Part shown: in pieces, positions 36,425-45,470 of the stretch
Layout: each line of letters starts with the position of its first letter
Numbering within the stretch: the stretch's first letter is position 1
Assembly (NCBI RefSeq): GCF_025362435.1
Contig: NZ_JANYGL010000097.1
Location: 1 to 61,139, forward strand
From: Polymorphobacter sp.
GTDB lineage: Bacteria > Pseudomonadota > Alphaproteobacteria > Sphingomonadales > Sphingomonadaceae
Length of the DNA stretch: 61,139 nt
Direction: 5' to 3'
The notes under the pieces: model-generated
What the model saw: only the letters and a program-made list of their open reading frames with translations
What the model was told of the DNA's origin: nothing
Database searches by the model: none
Made by a program: the position numbers and the translations under genes

Positions 36425-37039
36425 ATGACCTTCAGGTTTCCGATTTTCGCCCGGCTGGCCACTCTGGCCGTGGCGATGACGCTCCTTCCGGCCGCGGGAC
36501 AGTTCCCCGTCGCCGCCCTCGCGCTGAGCCCGATCGTCGCCACGAGCGTCGAGACCGCCGAACCGGCCGTCGAGTTCACGACCAGTAACCAGACCGCCAA
36601 TAGCGATACCGCCGCCGTTGCCCTGCCGCGCCCGGCCGAACTCGCGACCCTCGTTGCCCGGACCATGAATGCCGAGCCGACCGCCTACGGCGAGCGCGAA
36701 TGCCTTGCCCGCGCCGTCTATTTCGAAGCCCGCGGCGAGCCGCTCGAAGGCCAGCTCGCCGTCGCCCAGGTCATCCTCAACCGCGTCGCCTCGGGCAGGT
36801 TCGCCGACAGCGTCTGCGGCGTGATCAACCAGCATGGCCAGTTCAGCTTCGACAAGGCCCGCACCCCCGCCGCGTCGCGTGACTGGCAGACCGCCAAGGC
36901 GATCGCCGCTATCGCCGCCACCGCCGCCTGGGACGTCGTCGCCCCACGCGCGATGAATTTTCATGCCACCCGCGTCAACGCCAGCTGGTCGAACCTCCAC
37001 AAGGTCGGCACGATCGGTAACCACGTCTTCTACCGCTAA
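36425..37039 (+). CDS. SleB-type cell wall hydrolase
   Basis: A 204-residue secreted enzyme. A hydrophobic signal (LATLAVAMTLLPAAGQF) is followed by a linker and the Hydrolase_2 domain from about residue 95 (CLARAVYFEARGEPLEGQLA, then VAQVILNRVASGRF). The conserved AMNFHATRVNASW is near the end. It probably cleaves peptidoglycan. The 171-base gap before it shows no clear operator. Confidence 0.88.
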   Translation: MTFRFPIFARLATLAVAMTLLPAAGQFPVAALALSPIVATSVETAEPAVEFTTSNQTANSDTAAVALPRPAELATLVARTMNAEPTAYGERECLARAVYFEARGEPLEGQLAVAQVILNRVASGRFADSVCGVINQHGQFSFDKARTPAASRDWQTAKAIAAIAATAAWDVVAPRAMNFHATRVNASWSNLHKVGTIGNHVFYR

Positions 37040-37049
37040 ATCGGTTTTC

Positions 37050-37064
37050 GTTCCCGGCTTGTTC
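37050..37064 (+). promoter_or_regulatory. LexA SOS box upstream of mmcB
   Basis: GTTCCCGGCTTGTTC is an exact match to the alphaproteobacterial LexA operator GTTC-N7-GTTC, placed 15 bases before the mmcB ATG. It predicts DNA-damage induction of mmcB. Confidence 0.8.
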
Positions 37065-37079
37065 TGATACGCTGCGCCG

Positions 37080-37586
37080 ATGGCCAGCGTTCCCGAACTC
37101 GCCTCCCCCTCTGAACTCGCACCGGTTGCATCGACCGCGCAGGACGTTGCGCGCGGCGTGTCGCGGTTACTATGGCACGCCGGCATCGCTCCGCTGACCG
37201 AGGTGCCGCTCGGCAACGGCAGGCGCGCCGACGTCGTCGGGATCGGCAGCGACGGGCTGATCACGCTGGTCGAGATCAAGGTCGCGCTCGGCGACCTCCG
37301 CGGCGACGGCAAGTGGCCCGAATACCTCGATTATTGCGACCGCTATTACTGGGCAGTGCCGCCTGGGTTTCCGCTCGATGATTTCGACAGCGCGTGGTTC
37401 CAGCCGGAGCGCGCCGGGCTGATCATCGCCGACCGCTGGGACGCCGCGATCGTTCGCCCGGCGGCGTGGGTCAAGCTGAGCGGGGCGCGGCGCAAGGCCG
37501 AGACGCTACGCTTCGGGCGGAGGGCGGCGCAGCGGCTGTTGTGGCTCGGGGACCCGGGGGCGAACGAGGGGTTGCGGCTGCCTTAA
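37080..37586 (+). CDS. mmcB: MmcB-type DNA repair protein
   Basis: A 168-residue protein. VSRLLWHAGIAPLTEVPL, then GRRADVVGIGSDGLITLVEIKV and DGKWPEYLDYCDRYYW match MmcB, a restriction-endonuclease-fold protein needed for mitomycin C resistance in Caulobacter. The VEIK motif fits the nuclease-fold core. The LexA box upstream fits SOS control. The TAA stop lies in the first bases of a palindromic repeat. Confidence 0.9.
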   Translation: MASVPELASPSELAPVASTAQDVARGVSRLLWHAGIAPLTEVPLGNGRRADVVGIGSDGLITLVEIKVALGDLRGDGKWPEYLDYCDRYYWAVPPGFPLDDFDSAWFQPERAGLIIADRWDAAIVRPAAWVKLSGARRKAETLRFGRRAAQRLLWLGDPGANEGLRLP

Positions 37587-37733
37587 TCCTCCCCGTCTTC
37601 GGGGAGGGGGACCGCGCGCTTCTTGGTGCATGGTGGAGGGGCAGCGCGACAAACTCCGCCTGCTGAGTCCGCTCGACCGCCCCTCCACCATGCAAGGTCA
37701 TGGTCCCCCTCTCCGAAGGCGGGGAGGATTTAG
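37583..37733. repeat. Family-B inverted repeat between mmcB and regA
   Basis: Left unit (TTAATCCTCC to GCATGGTGGAGGGG) and right unit (CCCCTCCACCATGCAAGG to GGAGGATTTA) are inverted copies around a spacer of about 40 bases. They are near-identical to the units inside priA (3400-3537), but the two units face the opposite way relative to each other. The mmcB TAA is part of the left unit. Confidence 0.9.
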
Positions 37734-37763
37734 ACGACCCCGCAGCGCTCTCGCTCTCCCGCG

Positions 37764-38330
37764 CTACCGCGGCGAACGCTTCGCCAATATCCGCTGCAGC
37801 GTCCGCCGGTGCATCTTCAGCCGCCGCGCCGTCTCCGAAACATTGCGGCTGCACAGTTCGTAAACGCGCTGGATATGCTCCCACCGCACCCGGTCGGCCG
37901 ACATCGGCTCGGCAGGCGCCTCGGGCCTTGTGCCCGGCAGCGCGGTCAGCGCGGCGACGATGTCCTCGGGGTCGGCGGGCTTGGCGAGATAGTCGACCGC
38001 CCCGGCCTTGACTGCCGCGACTGCGGTCGCAAGGTTGCCGTAGCCGGTCAGCACGACGATCTTGATGTCGGGACGCAGCGCCCGCAATTCGGTGACGAGA
38101 TCGAGCCCGTTGCCGTCGTCGAGCCGCATGTCGACCACCGCATGCCCGGGCTTGAGAGTCCCCGCGTGGCGCCGTGCCTCGGCGATGCTCCCCGCCCCGG
38201 TGACGGCGAAGCCCTTGCGCTCGAGCGTCAGCTGGAGCCGCTGGCGGAACGGCGCGTCGTCGTCAACGAGCAGAAGGGGCAAGTGCGCCGTTGCGACGGC
38301 GGGGTCGAGCGCTGCTGTTTCCATGATCAT
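37764..38330 (-). CDS. regA: Response regulator RegA/ActR
   Basis: A 188-residue redox response regulator. The receiver domain opens with LLLVDDDAPFRQRLQLTLER. AVVDMRLDDGNG holds the phosphorylated Asp, and VLTGYGNLATAVAAVKAGAV and YLAKPADPEDI follow. The C-terminal Fis-type helix-turn-helix is NVSETARRLKMHRRTLQRIL, diagnostic of RegA/PrrA/ActR. The start ATG at 38330 overlaps the regB stop; a second ATG two codons on is possible. Confidence 0.95.
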   Translation of the reverse strand: MIMETAALDPAVATAHLPLLLVDDDAPFRQRLQLTLERKGFAVTGAGSIAEARRHAGTLKPGHAVVDMRLDDGNGLDLVTELRALRPDIKIVVLTGYGNLATAVAAVKAGAVDYLAKPADPEDIVAALTALPGTRPEAPAEPMSADRVRWEHIQRVYELCSRNVSETARRLKMHRRTLQRILAKRSPR

Positions 38331-39619
38331 TCCACTTCTTGCACTTCTATATGCGACCGTAACCAGCGAACATCGACTTGCGCTCCACCGCCACGGCGAT
38401 TGCTGAATTTCAGGCGCCCGCCGGTGCGTTCGAGCAACGTCGTTGCGATGAAGATGCCGAGCCCGGTACCGCCCGATCCCGACACCGACGGCCCGAGGAA
38501 CGGCTCGCCGAGATGCGGCAGCAGCGAGTCGGAAAAGCCGCCGCCGTCGTCGACGACGCTGATGCAAACGTCGCTCCCGGCCGTCGTCGCGGTCAGCGTT
38601 ACCGCCGATCCGGCATGACGGACGGCGTTGGTGACGAGGTTGGCGAGGCCGTGGAGGAGTTCGGGCGTGCGGCGGATGATCGGCGCCGGGCCGCCGGCGG
38701 CGACGACATGGATCGGGACGCGCGCCGGTTCGAGCGGAAACGCGACCTCGTGGAGCAGGGCGTCGAGCGACAGCCGCGGGAACGGGTCCTCGGCCTCGGC
38801 GCGACGGGCGATGCCGACGAGGATCGAGCGGCTGCGTGCTGCCTCGCGGTCGAGCAGGCGGACGTCCTCGCCGAAATCGGGATCGTCGCCGAGGCTGTCG
38901 GCAAGCTCGCGCGCGATCAGCGTGATCGTTCCGAGCGGTCCGCCGAGTTCGTGCGCGGCGGCGGCGGCGAGGCTGCCGAGCGCCGACATCTTCGACTCGC
39001 GCTCGAGCGCCGCCTGCGTCGCGATCAAGGCATGCGCCCGCTTGCGCGCCTCGGCCGACACCAGCCATGCATAACCGGCGAGGAAGGTCCCGGCGAGCGC
39101 GACCGCGACGACGACGCCGAAACGGTAGACGGGGGGCAGGATCAACGGCGGCCCGGTCCACGGCAGCGGCAGCGCCCAGCGCCACAGGATGAAGACGATC
39201 GCCGCCGCCAGCGCGATCAGCAGCAACGTCCCGCGCGCCGACAACAACGTCGCCGAAATCGTCACGGGCACGATCAGCAGGATGATGAACGGGTTTTTCA
39301 ACCCCCCGGTGAGGAACAGCAGCACCCCCGCCTGGACGAGATCGAAGGCGAACTGGAGCAGCGCGTCGCGTCCGTTGAAGCGCGCCTTGCGCGGGTACAG
39401 CGTCCACAGGCCGACGTTGAGGACCGCCGCCGCCGCTACAGCCGCGATCAAAGAGGGCCATGGCAGCGGAAAATCGAGGTCGAGCCCGACGACGATCAGC
39501 GTCCCGAACTGCCCCCCGATCGCGATCCAGCGCAACGCCACCAGCGTCCGGACGCGAACGCCGGGACGCTCGATCGCGGCTGAAACGAATGAACGGGTAT
39601 TCTCCACTGGCGCGATCAT
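38327..39619 (-). CDS. regB: Redox-sensing histidine kinase RegB/ActS
   Basis: A 430-residue membrane kinase with about six hydrophobic segments. The quinone-binding loop GGLKNPF lies near residue 105, the H-box AAAAAHELGGPLGTI near 221, and the ATP-binding domain ends in GSGGTGLGIFIATTLLER. Only one cysteine is present in the protein, near the ATP lid. At the position of the redox-active Cys of the Rhodobacter enzyme, the motif reads ARSRSIL (near 263), with Ser in place of Cys. The start is an ATG upstream of regA. Confidence 0.93.
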   Translation of the reverse strand: MIAPVENTRSFVSAAIERPGVRVRTLVALRWIAIGGQFGTLIVVGLDLDFPLPWPSLIAAVAAAAVLNVGLWTLYPRKARFNGRDALLQFAFDLVQAGVLLFLTGGLKNPFIILLIVPVTISATLLSARGTLLLIALAAAIVFILWRWALPLPWTGPPLILPPVYRFGVVVAVALAGTFLAGYAWLVSAEARKRAHALIATQAALERESKMSALGSLAAAAAHELGGPLGTITLIARELADSLGDDPDFGEDVRLLDREAARSRSILVGIARRAEAEDPFPRLSLDALLHEVAFPLEPARVPIHVVAAGGPAPIIRRTPELLHGLANLVTNAVRHAGSAVTLTATTAGSDVCISVVDDGGGFSDSLLPHLGEPFLGPSVSGSGGTGLGIFIATTLLERTGGRLKFSNRRGGGAQVDVRWLRSHIEVQEVE

Positions 39620-39707
39620 ACGCCGGGCGGGGGGTCCCGACCATGCGACATGAACGTTACGGGGATGGGTGGAGCAACCCCTCTCTTATTTGGCTAGAGG
39701 GGTTACG

Positions 39708-40301
39708 TCAGCGCGGCGGGCCCTGCATCGGCGCGGACGCTCGCGGCTTGCTCTCGGCGAGGAGCTTGATCATCTGCTGGTGCGCGCCCTGCTGCGCATA
39801 TTGCCGCGCCGAAAAACCGGCGCTGTTGTCGGCGAGGTCGGGGTTGGCGCCGGCGTCGAGCAGCAGCTTGGTGTCGTCGAGGTCGTTCGCCTGGACCGCC
39901 TTGATCAGCGGCGTCTCGCCCGAGTTGTTGCGCTGGTCGACGACCGCGTGGACCAGCAGCAGCACGCGCACCCCTTCGGCAAAGCGCGACGTCGCGGCGA
40001 GCAGCAGCGGCGAGTTGCCGTCGCGGTCGCGGACGTTCGGGTCGGCGTTCGCCTGGAGGAGGAATCCGAGCCAGGCGAGATCGCGCTGCCGGACGACGAT
40101 ATGGATCGGGGCGTCGCCGCTCGATTGCTCGCGGGCGTTGATCACCGTCGTCCCCGGCTTGTTGAGGATCTCGCGCGCCTTCTGGACGTCCTTGTCGCGG
40201 ACCGCCTTGATGAAGTTGTACGAATCGGAAAATTGCGCCGCCGCTGGACCCGCGATGGCGATCGATGCGATGACGGCAAAAGCAGTGATGCCTGCGCGCA
40301 T
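39708..40301 (-). CDS. Secreted ankyrin-repeat protein
   Basis: A 197-residue protein with a signal peptide (AVIASIAIAGPAAAQ), followed by about four ankyrin repeats, including NADPNVRDRDGNSPLLLAAT, NNSGETPLIKAVQANDLDDT and KLLLDAGANPDLADN. Probably periplasmic; partner unknown. It faces away from the SCO gene. Confidence 0.88.
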   Translation of the reverse strand: MRAGITAFAVIASIAIAGPAAAQFSDSYNFIKAVRDKDVQKAREILNKPGTTVINAREQSSGDAPIHIVVRQRDLAWLGFLLQANADPNVRDRDGNSPLLLAATSRFAEGVRVLLLVHAVVDQRNNSGETPLIKAVQANDLDDTKLLLDAGANPDLADNSAGFSARQYAQQGAHQQMIKLLAESKPRASAPMQGPPR

Positions 40302-40359
40302 GGGGCCTCCTGTGTATCGGGTCGATCGAGCTGCCCTAACCTAGACGGACCAACCTTCG

Positions 40360-40953
40360 ATGAACAGGCGTCGCCTGCCTTACGCCGTCCTCGCCGCCGC
40401 CTTCATCGGCGTCGCGTCGCTCGGCGCCTGCTCGGCCCCGCCTCCCGCCGGGCCGCTCGTCGGCAGCGGCGTCGGCGGGCCGTTCGCGCTGGTCGACCAG
40501 GACGGGCATGCCGTCACCGACAAGACCTACGCCGGGCGCTGGCGGCTGATGTATTTCGGCTATACCTTCTGCCCCGATGTCTGCCCGGTCGACGTCCAGA
40601 AAATTGCGCAGGGGATGAAGGCGTTCGCCGCCGCCGACCCGGCGCGAGCAGCGAAGGTCGTGCCGATCTTCCTCACCGTCGATCCCGAACGCGACACCCC
40701 GGCGGTGATGAAGACCTTCGTCCGCGCCTTTTCGCCGACGATGGTCGGGCTGACCGGCACCCCGGCGCAGGCCGAAGCCGCGCGCAAGGCGTTCCGCGTC
40801 TATGCAAAAAAGGCGGGGACCGGCCCCGATTATCTCGTCGACCATACCGCGATCGTCTATCTGATGGACCCGACCAACCAGCCGGTGTCGTTCCTCGATC
40901 ACGGCGCCACCCCGGAAGCGATCGCCGCGGAGTTGAAGACCTATGTCCGCTAG
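40360..40953 (+). CDS. SCO family copper chaperone/thioredoxin-like lipoprotein
   Basis: A 197-residue protein with a lipobox (VASLGACSAPP). YFGYTFCPDVCPVDVQKIAQ contains the CxxxC copper site, and DHTAIVYLMDP holds the metal-binding His. It delivers copper to the CuA centre of cytochrome oxidase or acts as a thiol reductase. It overlaps ycgN by 11 bases. Confidence 0.93.
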   Translation: MNRRRLPYAVLAAAFIGVASLGACSAPPPAGPLVGSGVGGPFALVDQDGHAVTDKTYAGRWRLMYFGYTFCPDVCPVDVQKIAQGMKAFAAADPARAAKVVPIFLTVDPERDTPAVMKTFVRAFSPTMVGLTGTPAQAEAARKAFRVYAKKAGTGPDYLVDHTAIVYLMDPTNQPVSFLDHGATPEAIAAELKTYVR

Positions 40954-41380
40954 GCCGTTCTGGGAAACCGTGCCGCTGACGGCGATGAGCCGCGAGCAGT
41001 GGGAGAGCCTGTGCGACGGCTGCGGCCGTTGTTGCGTCCATAAGCTCGAGGATGAGGAAACCGGGGAACTGCTGCCGACCAACGTCGCCTGCCGCCTGCT
41101 CGACGGTGCGACAGGTCAGTGCAAGGACTATCGCAATCGCAAGGCGCACGTCCCCGAATGCGTCCGCCTGACCCCGGCCAAGCTCGAGACGATCGACTGG
41201 CTGCCGTCGACCTGCGGTTACCTCCGCATCCATCGCGGGCAGGGCCTCGCCGACTGGCATCCGCTGGTTTCTGGCGACCCCGACTCGGTCCATCGCGCCG
41301 GGATTTCGGTTCGCGGCTGGACGATCAGCGAGGACGTCGCCGGCGATCTCGAAAACCATGTCATCGACGCCCCGCTCTAG
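40943..41380 (+). CDS. YcgN-family cysteine cluster protein
   Basis: A 145-residue UPF0260 protein. CDGCGRCCVHKLEDEETGEL, then NVACRLLDGATGQCKDYRNR and VPECVRLTP give the family cysteine cluster, probably a metal site. Function unknown. It overlaps genes on both sides in the SCO-ycgN-peptidase run. Confidence 0.93.
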   Translation: MSARPFWETVPLTAMSREQWESLCDGCGRCCVHKLEDEETGELLPTNVACRLLDGATGQCKDYRNRKAHVPECVRLTPAKLETIDWLPSTCGYLRIHRGQGLADWHPLVSGDPDSVHRAGISVRGWTISEDVAGDLENHVIDAPL

Positions 41381-42074
41381 CGTCGTTCAATTCGCCGGGC
41401 GCGCGGTCGAGGTGCGGATCGAGCGGTCGGCGCGGGCCCGGCGGTTGACCCTGCGTGCCGACGCGGTGCGGGGCCTCGTGCGGGTCGCCTTGCCTGCACG
41501 CGGACGGTTGGGCGACGCCGAAAGCTTCCTCGCCGCGCATCACGGCTGGATCGCCGCGCGGGTCGCCAACTGGCCGGTCGCGGTGCCATTCACGCCCGGC
41601 ACGGCGATCCCGTTCGATGGGACAAACCTTTGGATCAACTGGAGTTCGTCGCATCCACGCGGCGTAAAGCGGGCAGGCGACCGGCTCGTCATCGGCGGAC
41701 CCGAGGCGACGGTGCCGGGGCGGACCCTGCGCTGGCTCCGCGCCGCCGCGCTCGCCGACATGGCCCCGGCAACCCACGCCATTGCCGCGCTGATCGACCG
41801 CCAAGTCACTGGAGTCGCTGTCCGCGATCCCGCCGGGCGATGGGGCAGCTGCTCGTCGAGCGGGGCGATCGGCTATAGCTGGCGGCTGATCCTCGCCCCG
41901 CCGACGGTGCGCCAGTCGGTCGTCGCCCACGAAGTCGCGCATCTCGTTCACCCCAACCACGGCCGCGATTTCTGGAAGCTGGCCGCCGACCTGACCGAAG
42001 GCGACATCAAGGCTGCGCGCGCGTGGCTCGCCGCGAACGGCGCCGCGTTGCATTGGGTCGGGCGGGCTGCGTAG
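41358..42074 (+). CDS. YgjP-like (SprT/M48-type) metallopeptidase domain protein
   Basis: A 238-residue DUF45 protein. RWGSCSSSGAIGYSWRLILA is followed by the zinc motif VVAHEVAHLVHPNHGRDFW. These cytoplasmic proteins are predicted metalloproteases of unknown substrate. It overlaps the ycgN end by 23 bases. Confidence 0.92.
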   Translation: MSSTPRSSVVQFAGRAVEVRIERSARARRLTLRADAVRGLVRVALPARGRLGDAESFLAAHHGWIAARVANWPVAVPFTPGTAIPFDGTNLWINWSSSHPRGVKRAGDRLVIGGPEATVPGRTLRWLRAAALADMAPATHAIAALIDRQVTGVAVRDPAGRWGSCSSSGAIGYSWRLILAPPTVRQSVVAHEVAHLVHPNHGRDFWKLAADLTEGDIKAARAWLAANGAALHWVGRAA

Positions 42075-42083
42075 TCTGGCGGA

Positions 42084-42845
42084 ATGCCCGCCGCGATCGC
42101 CTTCGCCGATGTCACCAAGCGCTTCGGCGCGACGACGGCGGTCGACCATGTCACGCTCGACATCGCGGAAGGCAGCTTCGTCGCATTGGTCGGCGCATCG
42201 GGGTCGGGCAAGACGAGCCTGCTTAAGCTTATCAACCGCTTGACCGACGCCGATAGCGGCACCGTCCGCGTCGACGGGCGCGATGTCGGCGCGGTGTCAC
42301 CGCCCGAACTTCGCCGCGGCATCGGCTATGTCTTCCAGGGGATCGGGCTGTTCCCCCACCTCAGCGTCGCCGCCAACATCGCCACGGTGCCGCGCCTGCT
42401 CGGCTGGAGCGCCGCCGACATCGCCGCGCGGGTCGATGAACTGCTCACCCTCGTCGACCTCGATCCGAGCCTCGGAACACGCGCCCCCGCCGCCTTGTCG
42501 GGGGGCCAGCGCCAGCGCGTCGGGGTCGCCCGCGCCCTCGCCGCGCGCCCGAAGATCGTCCTGATGGACGAGCCGTTCGGCGCGCTCGACCCGCTGACCC
42601 GCGACGCGCTGGCGACACGCTACCGCGGCCTCCACGACGACCTCGGCCTGACCAGCCTTATCGTCACCCACGACATGCAGGAGGCGCTCCTCCTCGCCGA
42701 CCGCGTCATCGTCGTGTCGCGCGGCCGGATCGCCGCCGACGCGACCCCGGCCGAGCTGATGCGCGGCCATGCCGACCCGGCGGTCGCGGCGATGATCGCG
42801 TCGCCCCGCCGCCAGGCCGAGCGGCTCGCGGCGCTGCTCGGATGA
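42084..42845 (+). CDS. Osmoprotectant (glycine betaine/choline type) ABC transporter ATPase
   Basis: A 253-residue ATPase: Walker A GASGSGKTSLLKL, the signature ALSGGQRQRVGVARAL, Walker B KIVLMDEPFGALDPL. It overlaps the permease start by four bases. The presence of a permease-binding-protein fusion downstream places it in the OpuB/ProU class. Confidence 0.93.
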   Translation: MPAAIAFADVTKRFGATTAVDHVTLDIAEGSFVALVGASGSGKTSLLKLINRLTDADSGTVRVDGRDVGAVSPPELRRGIGYVFQGIGLFPHLSVAANIATVPRLLGWSAADIAARVDELLTLVDLDPSLGTRAPAALSGGQRQRVGVARALAARPKIVLMDEPFGALDPLTRDALATRYRGLHDDLGLTSLIVTHDMQEALLLADRVIVVSRGRIAADATPAELMRGHADPAVAAMIASPRRQAERLAALLG

Positions 42846-44371
42846 GCCCCGTACTCAGCGCCGCACTCGCCGAACTGCCGGTCAAACTCGCCGCGCACGT
42901 CACGCTCAGCGCCGCCGCACTCGGGCTGGCGATCGTCGTCGCGACGCCGCTGGTGCTGCTCACCCGCACCCGCCCAGGCGCACGCTGGGCGGTGCTGGCG
43001 GGCGCGGGGCTCGTCCAGACGATCCCGGCGCTGGCGCTGCTCGCATTGTTCTACCCGGCGCTGCTCGCGGTCCGCGGCGTCACCGGGGGGACGCTGCCGG
43101 TGCTGGGCTTCCTCCCCGCGCTGCTCGCGCTGACGCTCTACGCGCTGCTGCCGCTGCTGCGGGGCGGTCTCAACGGGCTGATGGGGGTCGATCGTGACGT
43201 CGTCGAGGCGGCGGACGGGGTCGGCATGACAGTGCGCCAGCGGCTGCTCCAGGTCGAGCTCCCGCTCGCGGCGCCGGTGATCATGGCGGGGGTGCGGACG
43301 GCGGCGGTTTGGACGATCGGCGCGGCGACGCTGGCGACCGCGGTCGGCGCGGCGTGCCTTGGCGACTTCATCTTCTCAGGCCTCCAGACCGAAAATTGGG
43401 TCGCCGTCCTCGTCGGCTGCGCCGGAGCGGCGGCGCTCGCGGTCGCGGTCGATGCGCTCCTCGGGCTGGTCGAGTCGGGGCTCGGCACCGGATCGCGCTT
43501 CAAGATGTTCGCCGGAGCTGCGGGGCTGATGCTGATCGGCGCGCTCGCGGTCGTCCCGCAACTCGGCTCCGTTGCGCCCGGCAAGCCGATCGTCGTCGGC
43601 GCGAAGAACTTCTCCGAGCAATATATCCTCGCCGACGTCATCGCCGCGCGCCTCGCACCGCGCGCGGTCGTCGAGCGCACCGGCCTCGGCTCGGCGGTTG
43701 CCTTCCGCGCGCTCGCCGGCGGGGATATCGACACCTATGTCGACTATGCCGGGACGCTGTGGACCGGCATCCTCGGCCACGCCGAAAAGCTGCCCCGCGC
43801 GGCGATGCTCTCCCAACTCACCCGCGAGCTCCACGCAAAATACGGGGTCGGCGTCGTCGGCCCGCTCGGCTTCGAGAACGCCTACGTCCTCGCCGTCCGC
43901 CGCGATCTCGCCACCCGGCTCCACCTCGTGTCGATCGCCGACCTCGCCCGCGCCGCGCCCGGGCTGACGCTGGGGGCCGACATCGAATTCCTCTCGCGCC
44001 CCGAATGGGCGGGTTTGCGCGATGCCTATGGCCTGACCTTCAAGCGCCACAAGTCGTTCGAGCCGACCTTCATGTACCGCGCGCTGGCGAGCGGCGAGGC
44101 CGACGTCATCTCGGCGTTTTCGAGTGACGGGCGGATCGCGGCGCAGGATCTCGTCGTCCTGGCCGACCCCAAGGGGGCGATCCCGGCGTATGACGCGCTG
44201 TTGCTCGTCTCCCCGGCACGGGCGCAGGACGGGTCGCTCGACACGGCGCTGCGGCCCTTGGTGGGGTCGATCGGGGTCGAGGCGATGCGGCGGGCAAACC
44301 TGCTCGTCGACCGCGAAGCGAACAAATTGTCTCCGGAAGCAGCGGCGAAAACGCTGGAGGCCAAACAATAA
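42842..44371 (+). CDS. Osmoprotectant ABC transporter: fused permease and substrate-binding protein
   Basis: A 509-residue fusion. Residues 1-230 carry several transmembrane helices and the permease EAA-like loop (VVEAADGVGMTVRQRLLQVE). Residues about 240-500 form the OpuBC-type binding domain (VVGAKNFSEQYILADVIAAR, then GGDIDTYVDYAGTLWTGIL). It imports compatible solutes such as betaine or choline; the ligand is not resolved. A 215-base gap with no gene separates it from the converging SDR gene. Confidence 0.92.
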   Translation: MSPVLSAALAELPVKLAAHVTLSAAALGLAIVVATPLVLLTRTRPGARWAVLAGAGLVQTIPALALLALFYPALLAVRGVTGGTLPVLGFLPALLALTLYALLPLLRGGLNGLMGVDRDVVEAADGVGMTVRQRLLQVELPLAAPVIMAGVRTAAVWTIGAATLATAVGAACLGDFIFSGLQTENWVAVLVGCAGAAALAVAVDALLGLVESGLGTGSRFKMFAGAAGLMLIGALAVVPQLGSVAPGKPIVVGAKNFSEQYILADVIAARLAPRAVVERTGLGSAVAFRALAGGDIDTYVDYAGTLWTGILGHAEKLPRAAMLSQLTRELHAKYGVGVVGPLGFENAYVLAVRRDLATRLHLVSIADLARAAPGLTLGADIEFLSRPEWAGLRDAYGLTFKRHKSFEPTFMYRALASGEADVISAFSSDGRIAAQDLVVLADPKGAIPAYDALLLVSPARAQDGSLDTALRPLVGSIGVEAMRRANLLVDREANKLSPEAAAKTLEAKQ

Positions 44372-44586
44372 GGCGGCTCTAGCCAAGCGTCCGGAGACCC
44401 CCGGCAAGATAATGCTGTCCTACACCCGGCCTCTTTGCCCAGCGTCGCAGGATGGCCTCCCCTCATCCCTCGACACGTCGCGCCGGTGACCGGGACACCC
44501 GGGGGGAACCCGCGTTTCATCTTCACGTGGCGTCAGGTTCATCAACTTCGTCAAGCTGGCTTGACACTTGCGCAGGCGCGACTCGC

Positions 44587-45408
44587 CTACTTACCGCCGC
44601 CGAGGAAGCTGCCGATCCGCTTGTAGTACGACACCGGGAACAGCCGGGTCAGAGCGTCGATCATCTTCGCGTCGGGACCGATCAAGACGCGCGGGCTGCC
44701 CTTCTCCATCCCGGCGACGATCGTCGCGGCGGCCTGGTCGGGGGTGGTCCGCGCGGCTTTCTCGAAGGCGTCGCCGTCGTCCATTGCCCCCGCGGCCCCC
44801 GGCATCGCTTTGATGAACTTGGCGTTGCGGGCGACGTTGGTCTTGATCCCGCCGGGGTGGACGCGGATGACGCGGATGTTGGGGTCAGTTTGGCCGAGCT
44901 CGAGGTACAGCGCTTCGGTCAGCCCGCGGACGGCGAACTTCGACGCGTTGTACGCCGACTGGGTCGGATAGCCCATCATCCCGAAGACGCTGGAAATGTT
45001 GACGATCCACCCCGCATCGCGGCCGCGCAGGTGCGGCAGGGCATGGCGGCAGCCCGAGACGACGCCGCCGAAGTTGACGTCCATCACCCGGTCGAAATCG
45101 GCCACGGGGGTATCGGCGAACGGCGCGATGATCGACAGGCCGGCGTTGTTGATGATCCCGTCGAGCCCGGCATATTCGCGCGCCGCCTCGTCGATCCACG
45201 CCTTGAGCGCGGCGTCGTCGGTGACGTCGAGGACCGTCGTCGTCGCCGGCGAATTGCCGAGCAACGCCTTGGTCTCCGCCAGCCCCGCCGCATCCTTGTC
45301 GGCGAGCGCGAGGCGAGCGCCCTTCTTCGCCAGCAGCATCGCCAGCGCGCGGCCGATCCCGCTCCCGGCCCCGGTCAACGCAATCGCCCGCCCGCTCAGA
45401 TCGGTCAT
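44587..45408 (-). CDS. Short-chain dehydrogenase/reductase
   Basis: A 273-residue classical SDR. The cofactor motif ALTGAGSGIGRALAMLLAKK, NNAGLS, the catalytic ISS with YNASK, and the PGGIKT turn are all present. Substrate unknown. Asp after the second beta strand (ALADKDAAGL) suggests NAD rather than NADP. Confidence 0.92.
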   Translation of the reverse strand: MTDLSGRAIALTGAGSGIGRALAMLLAKKGARLALADKDAAGLAETKALLGNSPATTTVLDVTDDAALKAWIDEAAREYAGLDGIINNAGLSIIAPFADTPVADFDRVMDVNFGGVVSGCRHALPHLRGRDAGWIVNISSVFGMMGYPTQSAYNASKFAVRGLTEALYLELGQTDPNIRVIRVHPGGIKTNVARNAKFIKAMPGAAGAMDDGDAFEKAARTTPDQAAATIVAGMEKGSPRVLIGPDAKMIDALTRLFPVSYYKRIGSFLGGGK

Positions 45409-45470
45409 TTGAACCCTTCCTCCCCACTTCTATGTTGGTGTCAGTTCAGTCGATCCACCGGAGAAGCGCA

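Noticed and set aside
37764-39644. A 626-codon frame covering regA and most of regB.
   Set aside because: Only its last 188 codons are a protein (RegA). The rest is an out-of-frame, Arg-rich read of regB.
44372-44586. A gene or RNA in the 215-base gap between the osmoprotectant transporter and the SDR gene.
   Set aside because: No frame with coding character, no clear hairpin terminator and no known RNA motif could be seen.
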